This document shows positions 14,154 to 22,099 of a stretch of 29,571 nt of DNA, in pieces. The notes under the pieces are model-generated. The model saw nothing but the letters and a program-made list of their open reading frames with translations, searched no databases and was not told the DNA's origin. A program made the position numbers and the translations under genes. Source of the DNA: Spirochaetota bacterium (GTDB lineage Bacteria > Spirochaetota > Spirochaetia > Treponematales > Treponemataceae); contig JAEWMY010000009.1 of the NCBI GenBank assembly GCA_023393015.1, positions 1 through 29,571 of the forward strand, read 5' to 3'. Positions within the stretch are counted from its first letter, which is position 1; every line of letters begins with the position of its first letter.

Positions 14154-14876
14154 TTAGAGGACGGCGGCTCCGGTTTTGTGACAGAGCGTGTCGATTTTTT
14201 TCCAGTACGCGGGCGGCGGAAGGACGGAGCCCGTCTCGTGGAGCGTACGGGCGATTCGCGCGATACTTTTCAGGGCGAGCATGTCCTGCCGGAAGGACGC
14301 GCGGTCGAGATGGTTCTCGAGGCCGCATCGGCACGAGCTCGCCTCGCGGTATATGCCGCATTCGCGTTCGAGGAAGTTCGCGAGGGTTTTCCGCGCGCGG
14401 GAAGCGGATTGCCTGACGGCGTCTTCCCGCATGCCGACGCTTTCCGCGATCTCGGTGAACGAAAGGCCGAGGAGGTAGCGGAACGTGAACACGATCCGCG
14501 ACTTGAAGGGAAGCGTAAGGATGACGCCGGTGACGCAGCTGTCGCACTTGCCCGAAAGCCAGGCGCGCGCCGAATCGTCGCTCGCTTCCGGCATGGCCGG
14601 CCTCCACGCCGGGTCATGGTAACCCGCGAGAAGTTCGCGGTACCGCGCGCGCTTTTCCTTTTTTGCCGCACGCACGGCCTCGCGATACGCGATCGCGAAG
14701 AGCCACGTGCCCGGCTTGCTCTCTCCCCGGAAGGAGGCCGCGTTGCGTACGGCGATTTCCCATACGCGCTGGCTCGCGTCGAGCGCGGCTTCACGGTCGC
14801 GGAGGACTTTCGCGCACGCCGCGAAGACGAGCGAGCCGTATTGCCTGGCCCATTCGCCGACGTCGATTCCGGTCAC
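14154..14876 (-). CDS. ECF-like sigma-70 family factor
   Basis: From GTG 14876 the protein has 240 residues. Region 2 includes EAALDASQRVWE and FRGESKPGTWLFAIAYREA (49-67), the usual core-binding and -10 recognition segment. Region 4 is LPFKSRIVFTFRYLLGLSFTEIAESVGMREDAVRQSASRARKTL in parts (122-165), a helix-turn-helix for -35 recognition. A ~70-residue tail begins with a cysteine cluster (ECGIYREASSCRCG, 172-185) that might bind zinc. The GTG overlaps the glycanase stop by four bases (GTGA), with AGGA upstream, which indicates translational coupling. No anti-sigma gene lies beside it, so the tail or a distant protein may control it. The open frame extends to 15050 but would lie inside the glycanase. 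Confidence 0.8.
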   Translation of the reverse strand: MTGIDVGEWARQYGSLVFAACAKVLRDREAALDASQRVWEIAVRNAASFRGESKPGTWLFAIAYREAVRAAKKEKRARYRELLAGYHDPAWRPAMPEASDDSARAWLSGKCDSCVTGVILTLPFKSRIVFTFRYLLGLSFTEIAESVGMREDAVRQSASRARKTLANFLERECGIYREASSCRCGLENHLDRASFRQDMLALKSIARIARTLHETGSVLPPPAYWKKIDTLCHKTGAAVL

Positions 14877-16552
14877 GGCTTCCTGACGGCTTGCAGTCGT
14901 TTGAGGGCCTCCACGAGCGGCTTGTTCATGCGAGCGGGATCGGCGTAGCCGTCGTCGTGCTGGTGTATGCCGAAGGGGCTTTCCCGCCAGGTGTGGTAGT
15001 TGTAGCTGATGTCGTTCGACACGAGGAGGTCGAGCATGTCTTCTATCCACGCGAGACCGCCGCGGTTCTCGCGGAACGCGTCCGAGGCGATCCCGAACTC
15101 GCCGAGGTAGAGCGGCAAGCCGCGTTCGCGCGAATAGTCGACGTAGGACCGCAGCGCGGACTCGAGAAACTCGCGGTTCCAGGACGAGATCGACGTACCC
15201 GCGTGATAGTCGAGCCGGAGGCGCACGACGGCGCCGGGAGCGACTGACGTTCCCCTGACGCGTCCCGCGAGCCGGTACGTCACGCCCGGCTTGAGGACGA
15301 TCGGCATCGCGGAGAAGGTGACGTTCGCGTCCGACTTCGTTCCGGCTACGGACAGTCTCGGTCCCGAAGATCCCGGCGCGCCCCTCAGGTCGTGCGAGCC
15401 GCTTCCGTCAACCGACCAGAATCCCCATCCGTCGAGCGTCGTGCCCGGAGCTGTCCCGATCGTCCCGTATGTCGCGCCTCCGTCCGTCGAGGCCTCGACG
15501 ACGAGACCCTCGAGCCACACGCGGCCGCGCTCGCCGAGCCCTTGCGCCTGCAGGACGGGGTAGGCGACGAGCCACTCGGGATTCGCGGGCTCGACGGAAT
15601 TTCCCCCCGCCTCTTGCCAGTCGAAGGTGCCCGAAGGAAGCGGCTTTCCCGCCTCGGAAAAGCCGGCCCATCGTCCGCCTTCGAGCTCGACGCGCGAGTC
15701 GTCGGGATACCGCGCGAATTGTCCTTTGTACCGCGTCCATGAGGTGTTCTGGTGCGAGAATCCCATCGGCTCGTAAAAGTGGAACTCGAGCGCGAGCCGG
15801 TTCGACGGGTCGCGGAGCCGCTCCGGAAAAAAGAGCCGCGCGCGGTCTTTCTCGGTGCCTCCGGATTTTACCCAAATGGCCCGCTCCACGAAGATGATAT
15901 GGTTTACGTCCGTCTCGCGGATCGCGTCGATGATTCTCTGCGCGAGACTCTCCCATTCGCCGAGGCCGTTGACGGGAACCGGCTCGTTGAGCGGTCCGTA
16001 GCCCGCGATCGCCGGTTCCGCGCGGTACCTCCTGGCGATCTCCCTCCAGAGCGCGACGAGCCGATCCTGGTTCTTCTCGTTCTTCCAGAGCGCGTCCCCG
16101 TTTCCGTTTGACTGGAATCCCCCCTGCGGATAATGCATGTTGAGCACGAGCGAGACGCCGTTCGCCTTCGCCGCCTCGACGTTACGGTCGATCCACTCGA
16201 AGCCTTCTTCCTTGTATTTCCCCGGCGACGCGTCCGATTCGAAGAGTGCGTAGTTGAGGTAAAAGCGAACCGAGTTGAAACCCATCTCGCGCGCTCGCGC
16301 GTAGTCGCTCATGCGATGGTGCCGGAAGGACGAGGGCGATTGCGGGTTGCTCCATACGGAGTTTCCGAAGGCGACTCCGCGGCCGATCCAGACGCTTCCG
16401 TCCGGAGCGCGAAACCGCGTTCCGTCGGTTTGAATGAACATCGAGGAATCGACGGGTTCGAGCGGTTCTGCTCCGACGAGAGAAGCGCGGGAAAAGGCGA
16501 TCATCAAGGCGATAAGCGCGCGGATCGCGCGGGTCAAATGTGCGAGTTTCAT
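14873..16552 (-). CDS. Secreted GH5-like glycoside hydrolase with an inserted beta-rich domain
   Basis: The 559-residue protein has a signal peptide (to about VGA, residue 28) and a (beta/alpha)8 GH5 catalytic domain: MGFNSVRFYLNYALF near 90-104, MHYPQGGF, acid/base Glu190 in GYGPLNEP, EFHFYEP (256-262) and nucleophile Glu485 in YLGEFG. Between the sixth and seventh barrel strands (about 285-455) there is an insert of roughly 170 residues rich in Gly, Ser, Thr and beta strands (SGSHDLRGAPGSSG, RLAGRVRGTS), which could be a carbohydrate-binding module. GH5 members cut cellulose, mannan or related beta-glycans. ATG 16552 (or 16558, two codons earlier) gives the signal peptide; no strong ribosome-binding site is visible. 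The gene is first in the unit with the sigma factor and hydrolase, and shares the intergenic region with the divergent reductase. Confidence 0.82.
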   Translation of the reverse strand: MKLAHLTRAIRALIALMIAFSRASLVGAEPLEPVDSSMFIQTDGTRFRAPDGSVWIGRGVAFGNSVWSNPQSPSSFRHHRMSDYARAREMGFNSVRFYLNYALFESDASPGKYKEEGFEWIDRNVEAAKANGVSLVLNMHYPQGGFQSNGNGDALWKNEKNQDRLVALWREIARRYRAEPAIAGYGPLNEPVPVNGLGEWESLAQRIIDAIRETDVNHIIFVERAIWVKSGGTEKDRARLFFPERLRDPSNRLALEFHFYEPMGFSHQNTSWTRYKGQFARYPDDSRVELEGGRWAGFSEAGKPLPSGTFDWQEAGGNSVEPANPEWLVAYPVLQAQGLGERGRVWLEGLVVEASTDGGATYGTIGTAPGTTLDGWGFWSVDGSGSHDLRGAPGSSGPRLSVAGTKSDANVTFSAMPIVLKPGVTYRLAGRVRGTSVAPGAVVRLRLDYHAGTSISSWNREFLESALRSYVDYSRERGLPLYLGEFGIASDAFRENRGGLAWIEDMLDLLVSNDISYNYHTWRESPFGIHQHDDGYADPARMNKPLVEALKRLQAVRKP

Positions 16553-16558
16553 GAGCAT

Positions 16559-16709
16559 AGTATACACTGAAACCGTGCACCGCTGTGTTTTTGGCTTAGC
16601 TGTAAGGTACGGTACGGTTTGTATCGAAAAAACAGATATAGTGCAAAAAATACCGATTAGTAGTTGATTTTTTTCGGTACTGCTCATACAGTTACCGAAA
16701 GGAGTTACC
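16559..16709. promoter_or_regulatory. Divergent promoter region between GH5 and the reductase
   Basis: The 151-base space is AT-rich. On the minus strand, TATACT (16561-16566) lies directly before the GH5 start, hinting at a very short leader. On the plus strand, TTGATT (16664-16669) and TACAGT (16687-16692) are 17 bases apart. TACCGA (16651-16656) and TCGGTA (16674-16679) form inverted arms overlapping the plus-strand promoter and may be an operator; related CGGTA or TACCG words recur at 16606-16617 and 16693-16697. Confidence 0.45.
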
Positions 16710-18506
16710 ATGATCAAACATTCACGCTTAGCGCACGGTATCCGCGCCATGGCGATACTCGTAGCAGTGACCCTCCTCGTTTCGTGCGGGGGTTCGGCGT
16801 CCACCGGGCAGACGTATACGCCGGGAACCTATACGGCCAGCGCCAAAGGCTACAAGGGCGATATAACGGTGGCCGTCAAGGTCGCCAAGCACAAGATAAT
16901 CGGTATACGGGTCGAGAAGCACGAGGAAACCCCCGGCATCAGCGACATGGCCATCAAGGGCATCCCGAAGGCCATCGTGGCCTCGCAGAGCCTCGCCGTG
17001 GACAGCGTTTCGGGCGCGTCGTTCTCGAGCAAGGGAGTCATCGACGCGGTTACCCTCGCGCTGAAGGAAGCCGGCGGCGACATCGACAAACTGATGGTAC
17101 CCGGAGCGGCGGCGAAACGCGAGAAGGACGAAACGATCACGGCCGACGTCGTGGTGATCGGAGCGGGCGGCGCGGGAATGGCCGCGGGCGTTTCGGCTCA
17201 CCAGAACGGCGCGACGGTCGTCATCCTCGAGAAGATGGCGAAGGTCGGCGGCAACACCATCTCCGCCGGCGGCGCCATGAACGCCGTTGACGAGGGAAGC
17301 CCCACCGCGGTCAAGAACAAGGACTCGGTCGCCCTCCACTACAAGCAAACGTTCGAAGGCGGCGACAGGAAGGGCGACGAGGCTCTCGTTAAGATTCTCG
17401 TCGAGAACGCCTGGTCCGCCGTCGCGTGGCTCAAGTCCATGGGAATGGAGTTCTTGCCCGAGCCCTTCACCGTCACGGGAGGACTCTGGCCCCGCGCGCA
17501 CAAGCCCGTCGATCCCGTCGGCACCGGCTTTTTCAAGACCTACAACGCTTACATCGAAGCGAACAAGGGCATAGAGGTCAGGCTCGACACGAAGGCCGAG
17601 AAGCTTATCGTCGAGGGCGGGAAGGTGACCGGCGTCATCGCACGCGGCAAGACCGGCAACAAGATAACCGTCAAGGCGAAGAAGGGCGTGGTGCTCGCCA
17701 CCGGAGGCTTCGGCCAGAACGTCGCCATGCGGCAGGAATACAACAAGGCCTGGCCGACGCTCGACGAAAGCGTCAAGAGCACGAACCATCCCGGGGCGAC
17801 CGGCGACGGCATCGCGATGGCGAAGGACGTGAACGCCGCGCTCGTGCAGATGGAGTATATCCAGCTCCTGCCCCTCGGAGATCCCGTGACCGGAAGCCTC
17901 AGCGGCAATATCGAGCTCGACGTCGAGAAGCGCATCTTCGTGAATACCGAGGGAAAGCGCTTCGTCGACGAGGGAGCGCGGCGCGACACGATGACGCTCG
18001 CCCTCTTCAAGCAGCCCCAGGCGAAGCTCTGGATCATCGTCGACTCCCATTCCTATACCTCGGGAAGCGTGAAGAATAACTTCAACGAGTCGATCGACGA
18101 TCTCGTGGCCGCGGGACGCGCCTTCAAGGGCGAAACCCTCGAGGAGCTCGCGGGAAAGATCGGCGTGCCGCCCGAGAACCTCGTCGCTACGGTGGCCGAC
18201 TTCAACAAGCACGTCTCGTCGAAGAAGCCGGACGCCTTCGGACGCACCCTCTATTCCGTGCCGCTGGACAAGGGTCCGTTCTACGCGGGAGCGCGCATCC
18301 CCACCGTGCATCACACCATGGGCGGAATCAAGATCGACGTTGACACCCACGTCATCGACGCGAACGGGAAGATAGTTCCCGGTCTCTACGCGGCGGGCGA
18401 GGTCACCGGCGGCATCCACGGCACGAACCGCCTCGGCGGCAACGCCCTCGCGGACATCACCGTGTTCGGTCGCATAGCCGGAAAGAACGCCGCGCTCGGA
18501 AAGTAA
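16710..18506 (+). CDS. Flavocytochrome-type FMN/FAD reductase lipoprotein (fumarate/urocanate reductase-like)
   Basis: The 598-residue protein begins with a lipoprotein signal (TLLVSCGG, Cys26). Residues ~35-125 form an FMN-binding domain with the motif D98-S-V-S-G-A-S-F-S106, the pattern recognised by ApbE for covalent FMN on Ser104. Residues ~143-598 form an FAD_binding_2 reductase: VVVIGAGGAGMAAG (dinucleotide fold), GGNTISAGGAMN, TNHPGATGDGI, DEGARRDTM, HHTMGGI (His535) and GTNRLGGNAL (Arg574), the catalytic set of soluble fumarate/urocanate-type reductases. There is no haem domain; electrons would come from another membrane flavoprotein. ATG 16710 has AAAGGAG upstream. It acts outside the cytoplasm as a probable terminal electron acceptor enzyme. 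Which enoate it reduces cannot be read from sequence. Confidence 0.88.
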   Translation: MIKHSRLAHGIRAMAILVAVTLLVSCGGSASTGQTYTPGTYTASAKGYKGDITVAVKVAKHKIIGIRVEKHEETPGISDMAIKGIPKAIVASQSLAVDSVSGASFSSKGVIDAVTLALKEAGGDIDKLMVPGAAAKREKDETITADVVVIGAGGAGMAAGVSAHQNGATVVILEKMAKVGGNTISAGGAMNAVDEGSPTAVKNKDSVALHYKQTFEGGDRKGDEALVKILVENAWSAVAWLKSMGMEFLPEPFTVTGGLWPRAHKPVDPVGTGFFKTYNAYIEANKGIEVRLDTKAEKLIVEGGKVTGVIARGKTGNKITVKAKKGVVLATGGFGQNVAMRQEYNKAWPTLDESVKSTNHPGATGDGIAMAKDVNAALVQMEYIQLLPLGDPVTGSLSGNIELDVEKRIFVNTEGKRFVDEGARRDTMTLALFKQPQAKLWIIVDSHSYTSGSVKNNFNESIDDLVAAGRAFKGETLEELAGKIGVPPENLVATVADFNKHVSSKKPDAFGRTLYSVPLDKGPFYAGARIPTVHHTMGGIKIDVDTHVIDANGKIVPGLYAAGEVTGGIHGTNRLGGNALADITVFGRIAGKNAALGK

Positions 18507-18536
18507 GAACGGATTTCGGCAGCGCGCCGAAAACGG

Positions 18537-18568
18537 AAAGCCCTCCGGTTCGCCGGAGGGCTTTTTTT
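18537..18568 (+). terminator. Rho-independent terminator after the reductase gene
   Basis: AAAGCCCTCCGG, loop TTCG, CCGGAGGGCTTT followed by T7 in total is a textbook terminator, starting 31 bases after the reductase stop. It can also stop the leftward transcript arriving from 18618. Confidence 0.93.
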
Positions 18569-18617
18569 CGCGCGACAAGTCGCGACGTTGCGCTCATTGT
18601 ATGCTGCCGAAGCAAGG

Positions 18618-19646
18618 TCAGTTCTCGAAGGTCGTACCGTTCCAACCGGCCGCTCGCGCGAGAATCCACCAGAAGGCGTAGGCCTTGCGGTTCGAGGTGA
18701 TATGCTGTGTCAGGTGGTCTCCGGTCCGTTCGCTTCCGCCCGGCGCGTAGTTCACGTACCAGGCTCCCGCATTGGCCGGATCGTTTTGCCAGTCGGTATA
18801 GAACCTGCCGGTCGAGGAACCGGTGTCCGCGGTATAGGCGGCGGAATTGCTGTCGTCGCCCGCGTCGTCGTAGTAGGTTCCGTCCATCGCGTGCGTGTCG
18901 ATCGAGTAATAGTCGAGGCAGAAGTAGTCGTGATCGGCGCAGTAGTCCACGATCGCCTCGGCCTGTCGTCCCGGTTGCCCGGTACCGAGGTTCGCGTTCC
19001 GGTTTCCGTGCCCGGTCATGAAGACGAAGATAACAGGATTTTCGCGGGTATCCCCCGCGCCGTCGCCGACCTTCGTTCCGCCGAAACCGTACTCGTCGAT
19101 GAGGGTTTGCATCGACGCGAGGTAATCGGGGACGCTGTGTCCGGCGATGTCGCACCAGGACCACATGAAGACGTCGACGTCGGCGTTGTCGGGTCTTTCG
19201 AGCCAGGAGCGGCATTCGCTGACCCAGGTCGACCACGCGTGCGCGCTGTCGGTTTGCGAGAGATCGGGATAGGATAGTCCGCTTCCGCCGTAGTAGTCCC
19301 TGAAGTAGAGGGCGTTCGCCTCGCGCGACGAGCTGACGGAGAACTTTGCGGCATCCCCGGAACGGAACCGCTCGAGTCCGAACACGCCGTAGGTGACGTG
19401 CGTTCCGTGGCTCGTATGCCAGTACGCGACTTCATAGTTGTTTCTCGCCGTGTCGATGTAGGCGTCCGGAATGGAATCCAGCGTCGCGAGCGTGGCGATC
19501 GCCTGATCCGCTATCGTCGGCCCCTGCTGGGGGGGCAGGTTCGGGTCGGCGGGATTACCGTCTCCGCCCGAAGAACAAGAAAGGACGCCGCAGGTTAAAA
19601 CCAATGCCGCGGCTATGCCGTACAGAGCGCGCAGTAGTGTGCGCAT
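18618..19646 (-). CDS. Uncharacterised secreted lipoprotein with HTSHG and MTGHG motifs
   Basis: A 342-residue protein with a lipoprotein signal ending in GVLSC (Cys24) and a Gly/Pro-rich linker. Conserved-looking clusters are YWHTSHGTHVTYG (75-87), DVFMWSWCDIAGH (158-170), VIFVFMTGHGNRNANLG (205-221) and VDYCADHDYFCLDYYSID (233-250). Strand-like hydrophobic stretches ending in SHG or GHG suggest an alpha/beta fold with polar active-site residues, loosely like SGNH esterases, but the classic GDSL start is missing. I recall environmental proteins with the same HTSHG/MTGH arrangement and no known function. ATG 19646 has GGAGG five bases upstream. It is monocistronic between a terminator and a divergent transporter gene. 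Confidence 0.75.
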   Translation of the reverse strand: MRTLLRALYGIAAALVLTCGVLSCSSGGDGNPADPNLPPQQGPTIADQAIATLATLDSIPDAYIDTARNNYEVAYWHTSHGTHVTYGVFGLERFRSGDAAKFSVSSSREANALYFRDYYGGSGLSYPDLSQTDSAHAWSTWVSECRSWLERPDNADVDVFMWSWCDIAGHSVPDYLASMQTLIDEYGFGGTKVGDGAGDTRENPVIFVFMTGHGNRNANLGTGQPGRQAEAIVDYCADHDYFCLDYYSIDTHAMDGTYYDDAGDDSNSAAYTADTGSSTGRFYTDWQNDPANAGAWYVNYAPGGSERTGDHLTQHITSNRKAYAFWWILARAAGWNGTTFEN

Positions 19647-19788
19647 ACATACCTCCACGTACGTAATAAACGATGAGACGTACTGTATCGCGGGTTTCGC
19701 CCGTTTCACGATTCTCTATTTTGTCATGCGCCTTCCGTTGCGCGAACCTCCCTTGCCCTTCTATGTTCCGGTATGGTAAGAAGATAAC

Positions 19789-20718
19789 ATGAATGAACAT
19801 CTTGGAGAGATTGCCGCTTTATTGACATCGGTTAGTTGGACCGTGACGGCGCTCTCGTTCGAATACGCGGCAAAAAGGATCGGGTCGTTGGCCCTGAATG
19901 TCCTCAGGCTCGCGGTGGCCTTAGGGTTATTCGCGCTGGTCGGACTACTCCTTCGCGGACAGGCCCTTCCCCTCGGCGCCTCGGGAGAGGCCTGGCTCTG
20001 GCTTTCGCTTTCGGGCCTCGTTGGTTTCGTCTTCGGCGATATCTTCCTCTTCCAGGCCTATATCGACATCGGCGCGCGGATGACCCAGGTCGTCTTCGTT
20101 TCCTCGCCGCTCATCACGGCGGTTATCGGTTATTTCGTCTTGGGCGAGCGGATCGCGCCCGTCGGGGCGGCCGGCATGGTGCTCGTCGTCGCGGCGATAG
20201 CATGGGTAGTATTCGGCGGAGGGCCTTCAGACGGCGAGTCCGCCGAGAATGAGGGCCCCGGTCTCGAGGTCGCCCGTCGCGCCCGTCGCGGACGAGGGGT
20301 ATTCTTCGCCTTCCTCGGGGCGCTCGGCCAGTCGGGCGGGCTCATCCTCTCCAAGATCGGCGCGCCCTCGTTCGATCCCTTCGCCGCGACGCAGATCCGG
20401 GTGATAGCGGGATTGGCGGGCTTTATCGTCATGGCAGCGTTCGCGCGCAGGTTGAGGGAGCCCGTGGCGGCATGCAAGAATATTCCGGCCCTCAAGGCGC
20501 TCGGGGTAGGGGCCTTCTTCGGCCCCTTCATCGGCGTGACGCTCGGCCTCTACGCCGTGCAGAGAACTTCGTCAGGGATCGCCGCGACCCTCATGGGCCT
20601 CACGCCGATCCTGATAGTAATCCCCTCGGTCCTCATCCGAAAGGAACGAATACGGACTCGCGAAGTCGCAGGAGCGGCGGTCGCGGTATTCGGATCGACG
20701 TTGATATTTTTTAGGTGA
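19789..20718 (+). CDS. EamA/DMT family transporter
   Basis: The 309-residue protein has about ten membrane helices arranged as two EamA repeats. The first repeat includes GFVFGDIFLFQAYIDIGAR and VSSPLITAVIGYFVLGER, the second IGVTLGLYAVQRTSSGIA and LMGLTPILIVIPSVLIRKER; the ends VLGER and IRKER are family hallmarks. A charged linker (about 145-165) separates the halves. Members export or import small metabolites; substrate is unpredictable. ATG 19789 starts right before the first helix, with a weak ribosome-binding site. It is divergent from the lipoprotein gene and convergent with the second GH5 gene. Confidence 0.85.
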   Translation: MNEHLGEIAALLTSVSWTVTALSFEYAAKRIGSLALNVLRLAVALGLFALVGLLLRGQALPLGASGEAWLWLSLSGLVGFVFGDIFLFQAYIDIGARMTQVVFVSSPLITAVIGYFVLGERIAPVGAAGMVLVVAAIAWVVFGGGPSDGESAENEGPGLEVARRARRGRGVFFAFLGALGQSGGLILSKIGAPSFDPFAATQIRVIAGLAGFIVMAAFARRLREPVAACKNIPALKALGVGAFFGPFIGVTLGLYAVQRTSSGIAATLMGLTPILIVIPSVLIRKERIRTREVAGAAVAVFGSTLIFFR

Positions 20719-20792
20719 GAGGGACGATCGAGCGTGAGGCGTTGAGGAGACGAAACACGCTTCGAATGGATGGATTACGAAGGGGTGCCGGA

Positions 20793-20812
20793 AAATCCCG
20801 CGTGCGGGATTT
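20793..20812. terminator. Perfect palindrome between convergent genes (possible bidirectional terminator)
   Basis: AAATCCCG, loop CGTG, CGGGATTT is flanked by A and T residues on both sides but lacks long T runs. It lies 75 bases after the transporter stop and about 95 bases beyond the convergent GH5 stop. Confidence 0.4.
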
Positions 20813-20906
20813 GGAGGCAGGGGAGGCCGCGTCGGCGCGTATGCCACGATGGCTGAAAACCGGCCGCGGTACCGGACGGCGTCTCCCCTCCGAGTAAAAG
20901 TTTTTC

Positions 20907-21983
20907 TTACTTGCCCTTCGTCGCTTCCTTGACGAGGCGCTTGGGGTTTTCGTTGCGGAGAAGACCGCGGACGAACTTTCCGGACGCACTGATCTGGTCG
21001 TCCGTCCATTTGCCCTTTCCGTCGCGGTCGGCGTTGTACGTGAGGATCGACGAGTCCTTGCCGTCGTTCGAGACGGACCAGTTGGCCCAGGAAAGACCGT
21101 GCTTGTCCATGAACTCGATCCAGGCGAGGGTCTCGACGGGGCGGAACTGGTCGCCCGTGCTGAGGGTCGTGCCCCATTCGGTGACGAAGAGGGCGAGCCC
21201 CTTGTTCATCGCGTACTCGGCCTTGTCCCTCAGGTCCTGGCCGTGCGTGCCGCCGTAGAAGTGCAGGGTGTACATGATGTTGTCGTAGCCGGTGACGGGA
21301 TTGTCGGCGGCCTGGTCGACGCGCTGGCTCCAGGTCGGCGTTCCCACGACGATGATGTTGTCGGGGTCGATCTTCCGGATCGCGGCGATGACGGTCTCGG
21401 CGTAGGGCTTGATCTCCCCGTCCCAGGTGACGTCGTCCCCGTTCGGCTCGTTGCAGATCTCGTAGATGACGTTGGGAAGATGGCCGTAGCGCTCCGCCAT
21501 CTCGGTGAAGAACTCCACGGATTGTTCCTTGTAGGCGTTCGGGTTGCGGTCGAGCATGACGTGCCAGTCGATGAGGACGTAGACGCCGGCCTTGCTCGCG
21601 GCCTCGACGGAATCGATGACCTTCTGCTTGAGCCGGGGCCCGACGATGTAGCCGCCCTCGGTAAGGTACATGGCCGCCCGCCAGAGCTGGCTGTTCCAGT
21701 CGTCGCGGAGCCAGGTGATGACGCCTTCGTTCGCGTATTTGCCCGCCCACTGGAGCCCGTTCGAGCTCATGCCGCGGAGCTGCACCGGCTCTCCCGCCTC
21801 GTTACAGAGTTTCGTGCCCACGACCTTGAGGTGTCCGTACCGCTCGACGACGGTCTTGCCCTGCTTGTCAACCGCGAGCCGGGTGTCGCCCTTTTTGGCG
21901 CAACCGCCCAAACCGACGGCAAAAAAAGCCATGCAACAGAGAATCGCGACAAACGCGCTGCCGCGGAGTAGTGTTTTGTTCAT
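20907..21983 (-). CDS. GH5 (subfamily 2-like) endoglucanase lipoprotein
   Basis: The 358-residue protein carries a lipoprotein signal (VGLGGC, Cys28), then a compact GH5 barrel of about 310 residues: LVDEAG-like opening VVGTKLCNEAGEPVQLRGMS, GVYVLIDWHVM (133-143), acid/base Glu179 in YEICNEPN, HFYGGTHG (241-248), nucleophile Glu269 in FVTEWGT and SWANWSVSND (298-307). The set NEPN, H-Y, TEWG and W-SNDK-like end is typical of GH5_2 cellulases. It probably cuts beta-1,4-glucan at the cell surface. ATG 21983 follows GAGGGGGA. A promoter is visible at 22004-22033. It is unrelated in subfamily to the GH5 at 14873-16552, so the two enzymes likely have different substrates. Confidence 0.9.
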   Translation of the reverse strand: MNKTLLRGSAFVAILCCMAFFAVGLGGCAKKGDTRLAVDKQGKTVVERYGHLKVVGTKLCNEAGEPVQLRGMSSNGLQWAGKYANEGVITWLRDDWNSQLWRAAMYLTEGGYIVGPRLKQKVIDSVEAASKAGVYVLIDWHVMLDRNPNAYKEQSVEFFTEMAERYGHLPNVIYEICNEPNGDDVTWDGEIKPYAETVIAAIRKIDPDNIIVVGTPTWSQRVDQAADNPVTGYDNIMYTLHFYGGTHGQDLRDKAEYAMNKGLALFVTEWGTTLSTGDQFRPVETLAWIEFMDKHGLSWANWSVSNDGKDSSILTYNADRDGKGKWTDDQISASGKFVRGLLRNENPKRLVKEATKGK

Positions 21984-22003
21984 AAAATCCCCCTCAAGCC
22001 GAT

Positions 22004-22033
22004 ATTGTACCATGGCTCGGGGTGAATCGTCAA
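22004..22033 (-). promoter_or_regulatory. Promoter of the GH5 endoglucanase gene
   Basis: On the minus strand TTGACG (22028-22033) and TACAAT (22004-22009) are spaced by 18 bases, 20 bases upstream of the start codon. Confidence 0.65.
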
Positions 22034-22099
22034 ATATGTTTACGCGGGAAACAAAAGAAAGCTTTGCTATTTTTGTGCGAACTGCCAAACCGCACGGAC

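Noticed and set aside
14877..15050. Longer N-terminus for the sigma factor
   Set aside because: It would lie within the glycanase C-terminus; the translation is arginine-rich noise, while GTG 14876 gives the canonical sigma start.
16728..18578. 616-codon frame antisense to the reductase
   Set aside because: Shadow of a GC-rich gene: low-complexity charged translation, no ribosome-binding site, and the plus frame is a clear reductase.
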